DNA of 64,000 bases from Aliiglaciecola sp. LCG003 (GTDB lineage Bacteria > Pseudomonadota > Gammaproteobacteria > Enterobacterales > Alteromonadaceae): the NCBI RefSeq assembly GCF_030316135.1, contig NZ_CP128185.1, positions 2,108,001 through 2,172,000 of the forward strand, read 5' to 3'. Within the stretch, counting starts at the first letter, position 1. Each line of letters opens with the position of its first letter. Under the pieces are notes generated by a model, which saw nothing but the letters and a program-made list of their open reading frames with translations, searched no databases and had not been told where the DNA came from. The translations under genes were made by a program, and so were the position numbers. Of the stretch, positions 54,301 to 59,798 are shown piece by piece.

Positions 54301-56310
54301 GGCGATATGGTGCGCTGGTTAGCCGATGGTAATTTAGAGTATCTGGGGCGAAATGATGACCAAATCAAAATACGCGGCTATCGCGTTGAGCTTGGCGAAA
54401 TCGAAGATGCCTTGTGCCAAATCGAAGGTATTCAGCAAGCGGTAGTGATGGTGCGCGAGCAGCAATCGAATCAATACCTAGCAGCCTATTATGTGGGTGA
54501 AGAGACGATAAGCTCTGAGGTATTGCGCCAGCAGTTATCGCAGACTTTACCGGATTATATGCTACCGATGACGTACACCGTGATTGAATCGGTACCGTTA
54601 ACTATCAATGGCAAGCTGGATAAGCGCGCTTTACCTGAGCCCATTTTAACCAGTGAAGAGGGGTATGTCGCCCCTCGAACAGAGTTAGAAGCGCAGCTGT
54701 GCGAGATATGGCAATCCGTTTTAGGGATAGAGCAGGTTGGGGTGCATGACAACTTCTTCCGTATTGGCGGCAACTCGATTATGGCCATTCAGCTAGTTAA
54801 TCAATGCCAAAGAAAATTCGATATTAAGCTTTCTGTCAATTTACTTTTCGAAAAGCAAACAATTGCTCACCTATCGGAAGGAACACAGCTATTCACGTCA
54901 AATAAAGCGAATGTTCTCGATGAACAATACATTAAAACAACACGTGGCATTCTAGATGTAAGAGATAGTTTTTTAGAGTCATACTTAGAACTCAATGACT
55001 CAACAGAAATCTATCCAGTAACAGCTACACAGAAAAACTGGTTAACGCACAGTTTTACGCATCCTGGTGACGAGTCTTGGTGGATCAGTACTCTGTTAGA
55101 AATTGCTCCAGAAATTGCCAGTCAAAGCAGTCAGTCAAATTTAATAAACGCATGGCAAAAAGTGGCCAATACGGTGCCTTCTCTTCGTTCATCTTTTCAT
55201 TTTGAAAATAACCGAGTTTATCAAATAGTCGGAGAGAAACTTCAAATAGATATACAAGACTTTACTGTTAGTGATTTAGAAGAATGTAAACGTGTATTAA
55301 ATAATAAACTCTCAGACGAGTTCGATATAACAAGCAACCCGCTTTTAAGACTGTTTGTTTTTAAGACTGAAGACAATAAATTCTATCACGCACTACTGAT
55401 CCATCATGCTCTAATTGATGGTTGGAGCTTTTCTGAGGTGATTGCACGAGCATACAACTCGTTGATGTCAGTTCCTTATGAAAGTGAAACCAATACCTCA
55501 AGTGGCCAGGCTTACATCGAATGGCAGCTTAACCAAGATTGCAAAAAAGCGAATGAATATTGGAAGCGTGAGCTTGCTAATCTGCAATGTTCAATACCCT
55601 TTTATGTAGACAAGGGATTTAACAAAAGAAAGAGAAATAATGTTTATCAGCCAGAAGATGCTTTGGGTGCTGCAGAGTCTCAGCGACTTTACGAAAATGC
55701 ACGGCATATTGGCGTAACCCCCTATATCTTTATTGAGGCGGCATGGGCTAAAACACTTTCTAAATTAGGTGACCGCTCAGAAGTATTTTTTACAACTCTT
55801 GATTCTGGTAGAAGTGTGGATGTCGAGAATATAAACACTCTGACGTTTAATACGCTTAACGCCATACCCGCTAGAGTAACGATCAATCAAGAAGACTCAT
55901 CTTCTGCACTGCTCGGACAATTACAGCAAAAACTATTTGAGAGGAAATCGTTAAGCTACGTCGATATTTCAAGGGCTGTACATAGTTTCCAGCGTGAAGG
56001 TTTTGGGTCACTGCTAGTGTATCAAAATACTGAGTTACAAGACGTACATGGTAAACAAGCTTCGTTAGGCGACCAAAAGAGTTCGATAGAAACGCCTAAG
56101 CCCTATATCCGCATTATCGATAAATATGACCCTAGTCCATACAAGATTAGTCTCGTTATCAATCCAAACGAACAATTATCGTGGTTCTTCGAATATTTTG
56201 ACACAGATATAGAGCCTGCAAATTTTGCGCAAATAATAAATACGTTTAAATCAGAACTAAAACTTCTAATTCAGGACACTACTGTCCTTCAAAAAAGGGT
56301 AATGAAATGA
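41929..56310 (+). CDS. Nonribosomal peptide synthetase B (docking domain, 4 modules, terminal condensation domain)
   Basis: This 4793-residue synthetase begins with about 50 residues resembling the TubC N-terminal docking domain (LVESLRSQNVSIWANNGKIK, then a charged helix ending RILDFLNS), which would receive the chain from NRPS A. It continues as C-A1-T, C-A2-T, C-A3(ghost)-T, C-A4-T and a final C domain. All five C domains keep HHxxxDG: HHSIADGW in the first, which follows an epimerase, and HHALIDGW in the last. Carrier serines are near 1104, 2165, 3222 and 4283. There is no thioesterase or reductase. The stop overlaps the MFS gene (ATGA), so it heads an operon with the tailoring genes. The ribosome site is GGAATAAAG. 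Confidence 0.95.
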   Translation: MLELVESLRSQNVSIWANNGKIKLAFGDNTPSETLVSSIKEHKSRILDFLNSHDIFSEDAFERFQIDGSFQNSREGGLSTPNEKSTNQIEAIFAANSLQQGFVVHHVANPDDDAYRVQLLLDYNKGIDLELYQEAWKLASIRYPILRMGFNWDDEILQVITSQPSINESNFKTIDLSDISKDDIDDKISEIQLQDRDIPFDLTKPGMIRFTVITSNERKVTVLKTEHHSIADGWGGAILLDTVHSYYNDLINGISPIIEVDQAYIETQSYHLNEKKNTQRYWSSKKTEFRHANDINNLLSCPVELNQIKTVTVPSEHSLTIGGSLYAGLKAQCQAQGITLNVALQFAWHKLLQYYTNDDQTVVGTTVSGRDIDVDGIESSVGLYINTLPLLVRWESKKTISEILQAIQLDIAALNSYSSVSLASLQQNEHRLFHSIFVFENYPVSECSANDTSKIEQSITFRQAVEKVDYPLCLTACEQNESLTISIKFSQAWLNTDLANRLLLQIQNVLQAIKEDPCVGHDTINLLSEEERFQTLFLWNDTEREYPHNKTISELFSEQVMKTPKKEALIFQNKSMTYEELDKQSNQLAHYILEAYQKEHGKRLGSDSLIALYYERSCSMVVSILAVLKVGAAYVPISTDDPQQRIDYILEDTGTSLLLTQDSLSNRLKNGLGTFAESIQVLTTDSLVELESFPSTAVSIVHKSTDLAYVIYTSGTTGQPKGVMVEHQGISSFVFNDGYVDASKVEKVASLSPYSFDGFVFDLFYPLLQGATCYLFEKDSLLDLSGFNQQICKCQIDTFFITTALFNQLVNTNTLQNTSVKNVLFGGETADLNTVDKARLDYPQINLTHVYGPTETIVFASACKIKERVIAAPIGKALDNKRLYVLDDNLMPVAVGAPGELYIGGAGLARGYLNQSQLTSSKFIDSPFATALDVANGFNRLYKTGDIVRWLADGNLAFIGRNDEQVKIRGHRIELGEIETALREIKGITQAVVTVREQSNNQCLAAYVVLESNDITTTHIRESLTKRLPTYLLPTTITSMDSIPFTVNGKIDKRSLPVPEFNDLDTYVPPRNELESKLCKIWQSILGVQSIGIFDNFFTLGGNSIAAIRLTAASRSELGLDIPLNLLFSLKTVAGLASHLGEQEMIVIPKSSLSQPPLSFAQERLLFIEKYENGSSTYHIPLLLELSDDVDLALLEKAFNVVLFRHPVMKTVYLCDENNKHFQRTLDDEIDINWESIPDEKMLHSLVKSKIETPFDLTCEPSIRVCGIKENANDYLLIVWHHIAFDGWSTDIFMQELGDVYQAFLRDETPNLPALDISYADYSAWQRAYLQGDTLDNLLGYWQQQLAGYESLNLPTDRARPAHIDYRGHDHLFSLDNDLSASLRALAKRQETTLYTLLLSGFYASLASLTGQRDILLGTPSDNRHHAQTQSLIGFFVNSLPLRAQVEPDTTVASLVSHVHEVVTQAKVHQELPFENLVDALQVERDPSRHPLYQVMFSVQSFGEALADASDLPFSPAELSSQKSVYSPAKFDLSLMLTDDQASIAGSINYAVSLFDESTIERLQAVFQRILRAFVADNQQTIGSIATVSDEERVTLLSDWNDTDSDYPDNQTLTQLFAAQVKRSPQKVALVYEGRELTYQQLDEQSNQLARALKAAYQQQAGESLKPDTLIGLYQDRSPEMLLSILAILKAGGAYVPISPDYPQSRVAYLLDDTKTSLVLTQAQYIERLTQWTSQQDQPASVLAVDRPDILAGYAKTRVPARHGPDDLAYVIYTSGTTGQPKGVLTPHRGVVSLVQDNDFINLSQADVMLHLSDPSFDAATFEIWGALTHGATLVIAPNTQELTSQALEQVITDNGLTVLWLTTALFESHYFQRPEMFASLRYLFIGGEVVTPEFIRRLVEQKNRPVQFINCYGPTESTTFTTTYECEAFSHSVPLGKPISTRKVYVLDEQGQLSGIGVPGELYIGGAGLARGYLNQAALTAEKFIDNPFASESDRAKGYTRLYRTGDMVRWLADGNLEFLGRNDDQIKIRGYRVELGEIENALCKIEGIQQAVVMVREQQSNQYLAAYYVGEETISSEVLRQQLSQTLPDYMLPMTYTVIESVPLTINGKLDKRALPEPILTSEEGYVAPRTELEAQLCEIWQSVLGIEQVGVHDNFFRIGGNSIMAIQLTEASRRAIGKEIPLALLFEQKTVAGLASHLSEQALEIIPVSGLAQPPLSFAQERLLFIERYEQGSSAYHIPILLSLKSDVDLNALEMALNVIIERHSALRTVYLTDEEDRNYQAVIEFDFKLQIENLESENALSNRLKQEIEKPFALNIEPSIRLQIYQLNQQQYISILWHHIGFDGWSTDLFINELGLAYQAIKAGKAPVLPALEISYADYSIWQRTYLQGDTLKKYTDYWKSQLTGFESLNLITDRSRPAQQDYTGNDLLFNLDVELSNSLREMAKRQETTLYTLMLSAFYSCLATLSGQSDVVVGTPSDNRHHAQTQSLIGFFVNSLALRCQIDPKSSVDELICQVHHLVSQAKIHQELPFENLVESLDIERDPSRHPIYQVMFSLQNFGESINVNNNLPFSPAELTGETGLFSPAKFDLSLFISDGHEEISGSFNYAVSLFDANTVERFLKLYKRILRSFVADNQQKIADIRTLSKLEETSIVFDWNKSDISSSTDKSLQQLFKAQVIDSPNTHAIYSDGTQYTYKKLDEHSDILARNIRALYRAETGQVLAPATPIGISSPINFSFVVSLLAVVKAGCTFLPISNSDSESTSLTQLQDASPLIILTDKKQSTRLNEYSVNANLDPLILDLGDESLYIDLCSEERLPSGNLDDLVCLFYSKAADDKNSKVGVNQRSIANQANYFAKRFSLNSSQKSLQFSSCQNESSIYELFCALLNGVQIFLCNMEQRSDFLELGKIIEQNKISFAVLPSLVLADVNSEQCTSLQTLLVTGDSFSYKVLDSFSTNCDVFTLYTAYDGSTAGVNLYEKGQNTGIIGQPVDGFSFYVLDSNDHLVPIGAPGELHIGRQSNEHDCLNNNYINEITLLDNTDFHRQYDGLGSIKLINTGDKVYWTDQGELIFINNSDRCAKIGDFNVDFLEVEHAINQLSCVKQAIVINVTDTGSEQLAAYVVANDAELLVAADLRKSLLTVLPEYSVPKSFSQLEYFPLTIDGSLDKPTLPKPLFSEYQKYTAPRNVLEQSLCDVWESIFVSEDKIGVHDNFFTLGGNSITAIRLTSACSRAIGREIPLALLFEQKTVAGLASHLSEQALEIIPVSGLAQPPLSFAQERLLFIERYEQGSNAYHVPLLLTLSHDIDLAALEEAINVIVERHPVLKTVYLTDSNDRNYQAILPQPVSLQSEVLTSDTQLSVCIEQAIASTFDLSCEPSIRLHHYQVAEADYLLIIWHHIAFDGWSMDIFINELRQAYQGLQVGEDLKLAALDISYADYSAWQRAYLQGDTLDNLLGYWQQQLAGYESLNLPTDRARPAHIDYRGHDHLFSLDNDLSASLRALAKRQETTLYTLLLSGFYASLASLTGQRDILLGTPSDNRHHAQTQSLIGFFVNSLPLRAQVEPDTTVASLVSHVHEVVTQAKVHQELPFENLVDALQVERDPSRHPLYQVMFSVQSFGEALADASDLPFSPAELSSQESVYSPAKFDLSLMLTDDQASIAGSINYAVSLFDESTIERLQAVFQRILRAFVADNQQTIGSIATVSDEERVTLLSDWNDTDSDYPDNQTLTQLFAAQVKRSPQKVALVYEGRELTYQQLDEQSNQLARALKAAYQQQAGESLKPDTLIGLYQDRSPEMLLSILAILKAGGAYVPISPDYPQSRVAYLLDDTKTSLVLTQAQYIERLTQWTSQQDQPASVLAVDRPDILAGYAKTRVPARHGPDDLAYVIYTSGTTGQPKGVLTPHRGVVSLVQDNDFINLSQADVMLHLSDPSFDAATFEIWGALTHGATLVIAPNTQELTSQALEQVITDNGLTVLWLTKTLFDNLYLQQPTMFASLNYLLVGGEALNPDLIRQLMSQVLRPTHILNGYGPTESTTFTTTYECEAFSHSVPLGKPISTRKVYVLDEQGQLSGIGVPGELYIGGAGLARGYLNQAALTAEKFIDNPFASESDRAKGYTRLYRTGDMVRWLADGNLEYLGRNDDQIKIRGYRVELGEIEDALCQIEGIQQAVVMVREQQSNQYLAAYYVGEETISSEVLRQQLSQTLPDYMLPMTYTVIESVPLTINGKLDKRALPEPILTSEEGYVAPRTELEAQLCEIWQSVLGIEQVGVHDNFFRIGGNSIMAIQLVNQCQRKFDIKLSVNLLFEKQTIAHLSEGTQLFTSNKANVLDEQYIKTTRGILDVRDSFLESYLELNDSTEIYPVTATQKNWLTHSFTHPGDESWWISTLLEIAPEIASQSSQSNLINAWQKVANTVPSLRSSFHFENNRVYQIVGEKLQIDIQDFTVSDLEECKRVLNNKLSDEFDITSNPLLRLFVFKTEDNKFYHALLIHHALIDGWSFSEVIARAYNSLMSVPYESETNTSSGQAYIEWQLNQDCKKANEYWKRELANLQCSIPFYVDKGFNKRKRNNVYQPEDALGAAESQRLYENARHIGVTPYIFIEAAWAKTLSKLGDRSEVFFTTLDSGRSVDVENINTLTFNTLNAIPARVTINQEDSSSALLGQLQQKLFERKSLSYVDISRAVHSFQREGFGSLLVYQNTELQDVHGKQASLGDQKSSIETPKPYIRIIDKYDPSPYKISLVINPNEQLSWFFEYFDTDIEPANFAQIINTFKSELKLLIQDTTVLQKRVMK
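45883..47511 (+). repeat. C-A unit of NRPS B module 2 repeated from NRPS A module 7
   Basis: It matches 33343-34971 at offset 12540. Homology resumes at 47668 after a 156-base replaced segment of equal length. Confidence 0.75.
47512..47667 (+). other. 156-bp replaced specificity segment in NRPS B A2
   Basis: Flanks match NRPS A module 7 base for base at offset 12540. Inside, the sequence differs strongly but has the same length. It spans pocket positions equivalent to 278 (just upstream) through 299, 301 and 322. Confidence 0.8.
48577..51747 (+). other. NRPS B module 3: C, ghost adenylation domain A3, T
   Basis: C (HHIGFDGW) and T (S3222, GGNSI) are intact. A3 is decayed throughout: the P-loop is FYSKAADDKNSK, the amine-binding Asp aligns with Glu (NESSIYELF), YGPTE is TAYDGSTAG, the A8 core GRNDxQVKIRG is lost, and the catalytic Lys of NGKxDK is Ser (DGSLDK). 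The frame is nevertheless open over the full domain length. Confidence 0.8.
51626..54791 (+). repeat. 3.17-kb whole-module repeat, copy in NRPS B
   Basis: Counterpart of 32732-35897. It covers the end of T3 plus C4-A4-T4 of NRPS B and joins unrelated sequence immediately inside the T4 carrier (after ATGGCCATTCA). Confidence 0.85.
51748..54890 (+). other. NRPS B module 4: C-A4-T (Val-like)
   Basis: Near-identical to NRPS A module 7; pocket DAFWLGGTFK, valine predicted. The carrier serine is S4283, after which the sequence becomes unique. Confidence 0.8.
54950..56310 (+). other. Terminal condensation domain of NRPS B (probable release domain)
   Basis: About 440 residues from YPVTATQKNWL, with HHALIDGWS intact and no A, T or TE after it. 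Terminal C domains in rhabdopeptide/xenortide-type synthetases release the chain onto a free amine. The decarboxylase two genes downstream could supply one (inference). Confidence 0.7.
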
Positions 56311-57647
56311 AAGGTATAATTTTAAAATTTGGACTAGTACAGGGGGGGCTTACAGCGATCAATGGCATGATCGCCCCCATCATGTTTTTGCTCTTTATGG
56401 ATAAAGGCTTAGGTCTACTAGAGATGGGCCTGTTACTTGCCACCTCAACTCTTTTCGTCATATTGTTTGAGATCCCGTTTGGTTCTCTGGCTGATAATAT
56501 TGGCCGCAAAAAGGTTTTCCTGATTGGTGAAGCTTGTTTGTTGGCAGTGATCGTTGGATTTTGGATGGCTGAGGACTTTTACAGTTTAATGCTTTTCATG
56601 GCGCTCAACGGAATTTCTACGGCACTATTCTCTGGCACGCTAGACGCACTATTCGTCGAAAGGTTCAATCAAAATAAGGCTAACAGTTCAATGAACTTGC
56701 TGGAAGCACAAGCCAGTTTGGGCAGCTTCCAAGTATTGGGACTAGCAATCGGAGCTATTACGGCGGGGTTAATCCCAGGCTGGTTTGAATGGCTGTCAAG
56801 TCAGCTAACTTATATCGATTTTTACGAAGTTAATTTTGTTTTGTTACTCCCATTCTTAGTACTGCATATGTTCGTTACCTATCGAATTATAGATGAATCT
56901 GATTTAGTCAAAATAAAACGTCCTAAAAATTCATTGTTCAAAGATATGAGTGAAATCATATCTAAAACGGGTGCTGAACTAGTGTCATGCCCGATATTAA
57001 AAGTATTACTCGTAATGGATTTTTTGGGCGGAGTTGCATTTATTTCCCTAGAACAGCTTTGGCAGCCGATGCTATCTGGAATCATTGATGAAAAAGAGTC
57101 AACTTGGATTTTCGGCGTCATCTATGCAATGAACTTTGTATGTCTTGGAATAGGACAAGGTTTGTCTATACCAGTTGCAAAATTATTCAAGAATAATTAT
57201 GCGCCGATGTTGATTGTTTGCGAGTTTATTATTGGTGGCCTGTTCTTGCTGTTTGCTCTTCAAGGAAGCCTCACAGGCTTCATCTCAGTCTATATGGCGT
57301 TACACCTCTTTTCAGGTATGGCTGTTGCCCCAAATGTTGCAATGTTTCACGAAAAGGTCAAGGAAGAGCACCGCTCAACCATGTTGTCAGTTAAATCATT
57401 GATCACCCAAGGTGGCGCACTTTGTGGGGCCCTTACCGCAGGTATTGTGGCCAGCAAATTTGGCATGAGCATGGCTTGGACTATTGCAGGAATTATTACT
57501 TTCATTTCAGCAACTTTATATCTAGCTCCTTCAATAAAGTCATTTTCTAAAGTAATGCAGAAAAAACTATATGAAGAGCAAGCTGAGAAACTTGAAAAAT
57601 CTCTCGCCGAAAAAGCATTAGCTGATGTGGCTGAAAGTAAAGTTTAG
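56307..57647 (+). CDS. MFS transporter, probable product exporter
   Basis: A 446-residue major facilitator superfamily protein with about 12 hydrophobic segments. The loop after helix 2 has FGSLADNIGRKKVFL, matching the MFS motif A (GxLaDrxGrkxxl). It overlaps the NRPS B stop by 4 bases (ATGA), with AAGGGT upstream, so the two are co-translated. This position makes export of the peptide, or self-resistance by export, the simplest role. The charged C-terminal tail (KLYEEQAEKLEKSLAEKA) is predicted to be helical and cytoplasmic. The substrate is inferred from context only. Confidence 0.85.
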   Translation: MKGIILKFGLVQGGLTAINGMIAPIMFLLFMDKGLGLLEMGLLLATSTLFVILFEIPFGSLADNIGRKKVFLIGEACLLAVIVGFWMAEDFYSLMLFMALNGISTALFSGTLDALFVERFNQNKANSSMNLLEAQASLGSFQVLGLAIGAITAGLIPGWFEWLSSQLTYIDFYEVNFVLLLPFLVLHMFVTYRIIDESDLVKIKRPKNSLFKDMSEIISKTGAELVSCPILKVLLVMDFLGGVAFISLEQLWQPMLSGIIDEKESTWIFGVIYAMNFVCLGIGQGLSIPVAKLFKNNYAPMLIVCEFIIGGLFLLFALQGSLTGFISVYMALHLFSGMAVAPNVAMFHEKVKEEHRSTMLSVKSLITQGGALCGALTAGIVASKFGMSMAWTIAGIITFISATLYLAPSIKSFSKVMQKKLYEEQAEKLEKSLAEKALADVAESKV

Positions 57648-57668
57648 ACCTTAAAAGAGGAGATTATG

Positions 57669-58919
57669 ATGGAAAGTATTGCACAGTTAAAAAAGCATGT
57701 AACTGGGTTGTTACATTCAAAAAAAATAAGTACACCTGCTCTGGTTATTAGTCTGGACCTTATCGAACGACAGTTTGATTTGCTTCAATCTATATTGCCC
57801 CGAGTGGAAGTTCATTTTTCGGTCAAAGCCAATCCAGACCGTGCCGTACTTTCCCATTTAAGGCACATTGGCTCTAGCTTTGAAGCTGCAAGTTTAGGAG
57901 AGATTAAGCAGTGTTTAGAGGCCGGTAGTTTACCCACTCAAATTCACTTTGGTAACTCGATCAAAAAGCGAATTGACATAAAGGAAGCACGCTCATTAGG
58001 CATTACCTCATTCAGTGTGGATTCTGAGCAAGAAGTATTAAAAATAGCCGAAATGGCTCCCGGTTCAAAAGTGATAGTTCGATTAACCACGGATGGTAAG
58101 GGAGCAATCTGGGGGTTGACCAAAAAATTTGGTACATCGGTTGACAATGCCATCGCGTTATTAAAGTTATCAAAGGAGCTGAATTTGCAGCCTTATGGTT
58201 TGTCGTTCCATGTGGGCTCGCAGCAAATGAATCCTCAAGCATGGTCGAGAGCTTTAAATAATTGCCAGACAGTGATCAGTGAATTGTCTACTGAGAATAT
58301 CAATTTGACGGTAATCAATCTAGGAGGAGGTCTCCCAGCTAATGGATATCTCGAAAATGGCGTATCAAAAGAAATAGATTTAGCTAGTTACTTGAAAATG
58401 ATTAGGTGCCATATCGAACAGTTTGAAAATGACTGTGGTCGCCACTTTAAATTTATGATCGAACCTGGACGATTCATGGTCGCCAATACCGGACTTGTCG
58501 TAAGCGAAGTAGTGCTAGATACAACGAGAGAATCTGATGGAGTAAAGCAACGTTGGATTTACATGGATGTAGGGAAGTTTAACGGACTTTATGAAGCTAG
58601 TGACGTAAGCCTACCAGTTCACGTTTTGAATTCTAGTCAGCTTCACGCAACAGAAAGTACGATGCCAATGATCCTATCTGGTCCTAGTTGTGATAGCGAC
58701 GATATGTTATTGCCAAATAACTCCTATGTTGTTCTGCCGACGAATCTTAAAGAGGGGGATCACTTGGTTTTCTCTTCTACAGGAGCTTATTCCAATAGCT
58801 ATGCAACTAGAAATTTTAATGGATTAAATCCCATCGAAGTAGTTTGTTTAAATGGACGAGGCGACGTCATAAAAACAGGAACGCACGAGAGCCGTGAAAT
58901 ATTTGGAATGGTCGGTTGA
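57669..58919 (+). CDS. PLP-dependent ornithine/lysine-type decarboxylase (alanine racemase fold)
   Basis: A fold-type III PLP decarboxylase of the eukaryotic-like ODC / diaminopimelate decarboxylase group, about 416 residues. The PLP lysine is in VHFSVKANPD (K53), followed by SFHVGSQ, INLGGGLP and the phosphate-binding EPGRF. The C-terminal barrel has the catalytic Cys-Asp in LSGPSCDSDDML and GAYSNSYA, matching ODC (GPTCDxxD) rather than LysA. It probably makes a diamine such as putrescine or cadaverine. Two ATGs occur in tandem (57666, 57669); AGGAG lies 6 bases before the second, which is chosen. It follows the exporter by 21 bases. A role supplying the amine that ends the peptide is inferred from the terminal C domain of NRPS B. 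Confidence 0.85.
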   Translation: MESIAQLKKHVTGLLHSKKISTPALVISLDLIERQFDLLQSILPRVEVHFSVKANPDRAVLSHLRHIGSSFEAASLGEIKQCLEAGSLPTQIHFGNSIKKRIDIKEARSLGITSFSVDSEQEVLKIAEMAPGSKVIVRLTTDGKGAIWGLTKKFGTSVDNAIALLKLSKELNLQPYGLSFHVGSQQMNPQAWSRALNNCQTVISELSTENINLTVINLGGGLPANGYLENGVSKEIDLASYLKMIRCHIEQFENDCGRHFKFMIEPGRFMVANTGLVVSEVVLDTTRESDGVKQRWIYMDVGKFNGLYEASDVSLPVHVLNSSQLHATESTMPMILSGPSCDSDDMLLPNNSYVVLPTNLKEGDHLVFSSTGAYSNSYATRNFNGLNPIEVVCLNGRGDVIKTGTHESREIFGMVG

Positions 58920-58949
58920 TCAGTTTTACAAAGTAATTGGGAGAAAATA

Positions 58950-59798
58950 ATGATTGAAGAAATAATGAATGCATCAGATGGCTGTCAAATAAAATACGCT
59001 TATAGCCACTCAGGAAAAAATAATCCTTGGCTGGTGCTGATTTTACCTTTTGGGCTTAAGAATAATTTGGCAAAAGAGTTTTTTAGCCATTTTTCTGATA
59101 CCTATAATATAGCAACCTGGGAATCTCGACATATTCTAGCACCAGAGGGACATCAAGTTACTGAGGGTGAAATGGCTTGCGAAAAGCACCTAAGTGACCT
59201 CAATGAGCTATTAGATTTATTGGATATTAAGACAGCATCTCTCATAGGATACTGTTCAGGTGCAGGCATCGCAATGGCGGCAACGGCTGCCGATACTTTT
59301 TGTTTTGAAAATCTACTGTTGATTCATGGAGAGTACGTTCTACTGAAGCAGCGTTCATGTATTACGCAGATCGGACTTGATATAGACAGCATATTACCAA
59401 TGGCCTCTGCAAGTCTTGCAGATGCGACCTATATTTTTGAAAAGGTTTGTTCTTCGCAAGATAAAAAAGTAGCAGACCTACCTGAACATATCGACATCAA
59501 CCTTCCATTTTCACAACCCTATTATTTCTATCGTTACGCAATGAATTATTTGTCATATCGAGCTATGGATTTCCAATCGATTGCGGCAAATATCAATACC
59601 AGAACATTCTTGATAACGGGTGAACAAGATAAACATACTAATGCGGATAGCTCTAAGTTCATCAACGATTATATTAAAAATTCCGAGATATATATCGACT
59701 CTGATGCTGATCACTATGGAATCTTGCGCCCGAACTCTAATACTTTGTCAAAGATAGAAGATATTTTAGACAAGGAGGTTTCCTATGAATACCACTAA
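58950..59798 (+). CDS. SyrC/CmaE-like aminoacyl carrier-to-carrier transferase (alpha/beta hydrolase fold)
   Basis: A 282-residue alpha/beta-hydrolase-fold protein in which the nucleophile elbow reads IGYCSGAG, so the nucleophile is Cys102 instead of Ser. D227 (TGEQD) and H255 (DADHYG) complete the triad. A Cys nucleophile is the hallmark of SyrC and CmaE. These are not hydrolases but shuttles that move a modified aminoacyl group from a stand-alone carrier to another carrier, by way of a Cys thioester. The genes directly downstream are a stand-alone A protein, a carrier and a SyrB2-like halogenase, the same partners as in syringomycin biosynthesis. The ribosome site GGGAGA is good, and the 3' end overlaps the next gene by 14 bases. 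Confidence 0.82.
   Translation: MIEEIMNASDGCQIKYAYSHSGKNNPWLVLILPFGLKNNLAKEFFSHFSDTYNIATWESRHILAPEGHQVTEGEMACEKHLSDLNELLDLLDIKTASLIGYCSGAGIAMAATAADTFCFENLLLIHGEYVLLKQRSCITQIGLDIDSILPMASASLADATYIFEKVCSSQDKKVADLPEHIDINLPFSQPYYFYRYAMNYLSYRAMDFQSIAANINTRTFLITGEQDKHTNADSSKFINDYIKNSEIYIDSDADHYGILRPNSNTLSKIEDILDKEVSYEYH

Noticed and set aside
14368-56310. CRISPR array or tandem-repeat locus from the heavy repetition
   Set aside because: The repeats are kilobase-scale, in frame and coding for NRPS domains, with no short repeat-spacer pattern.
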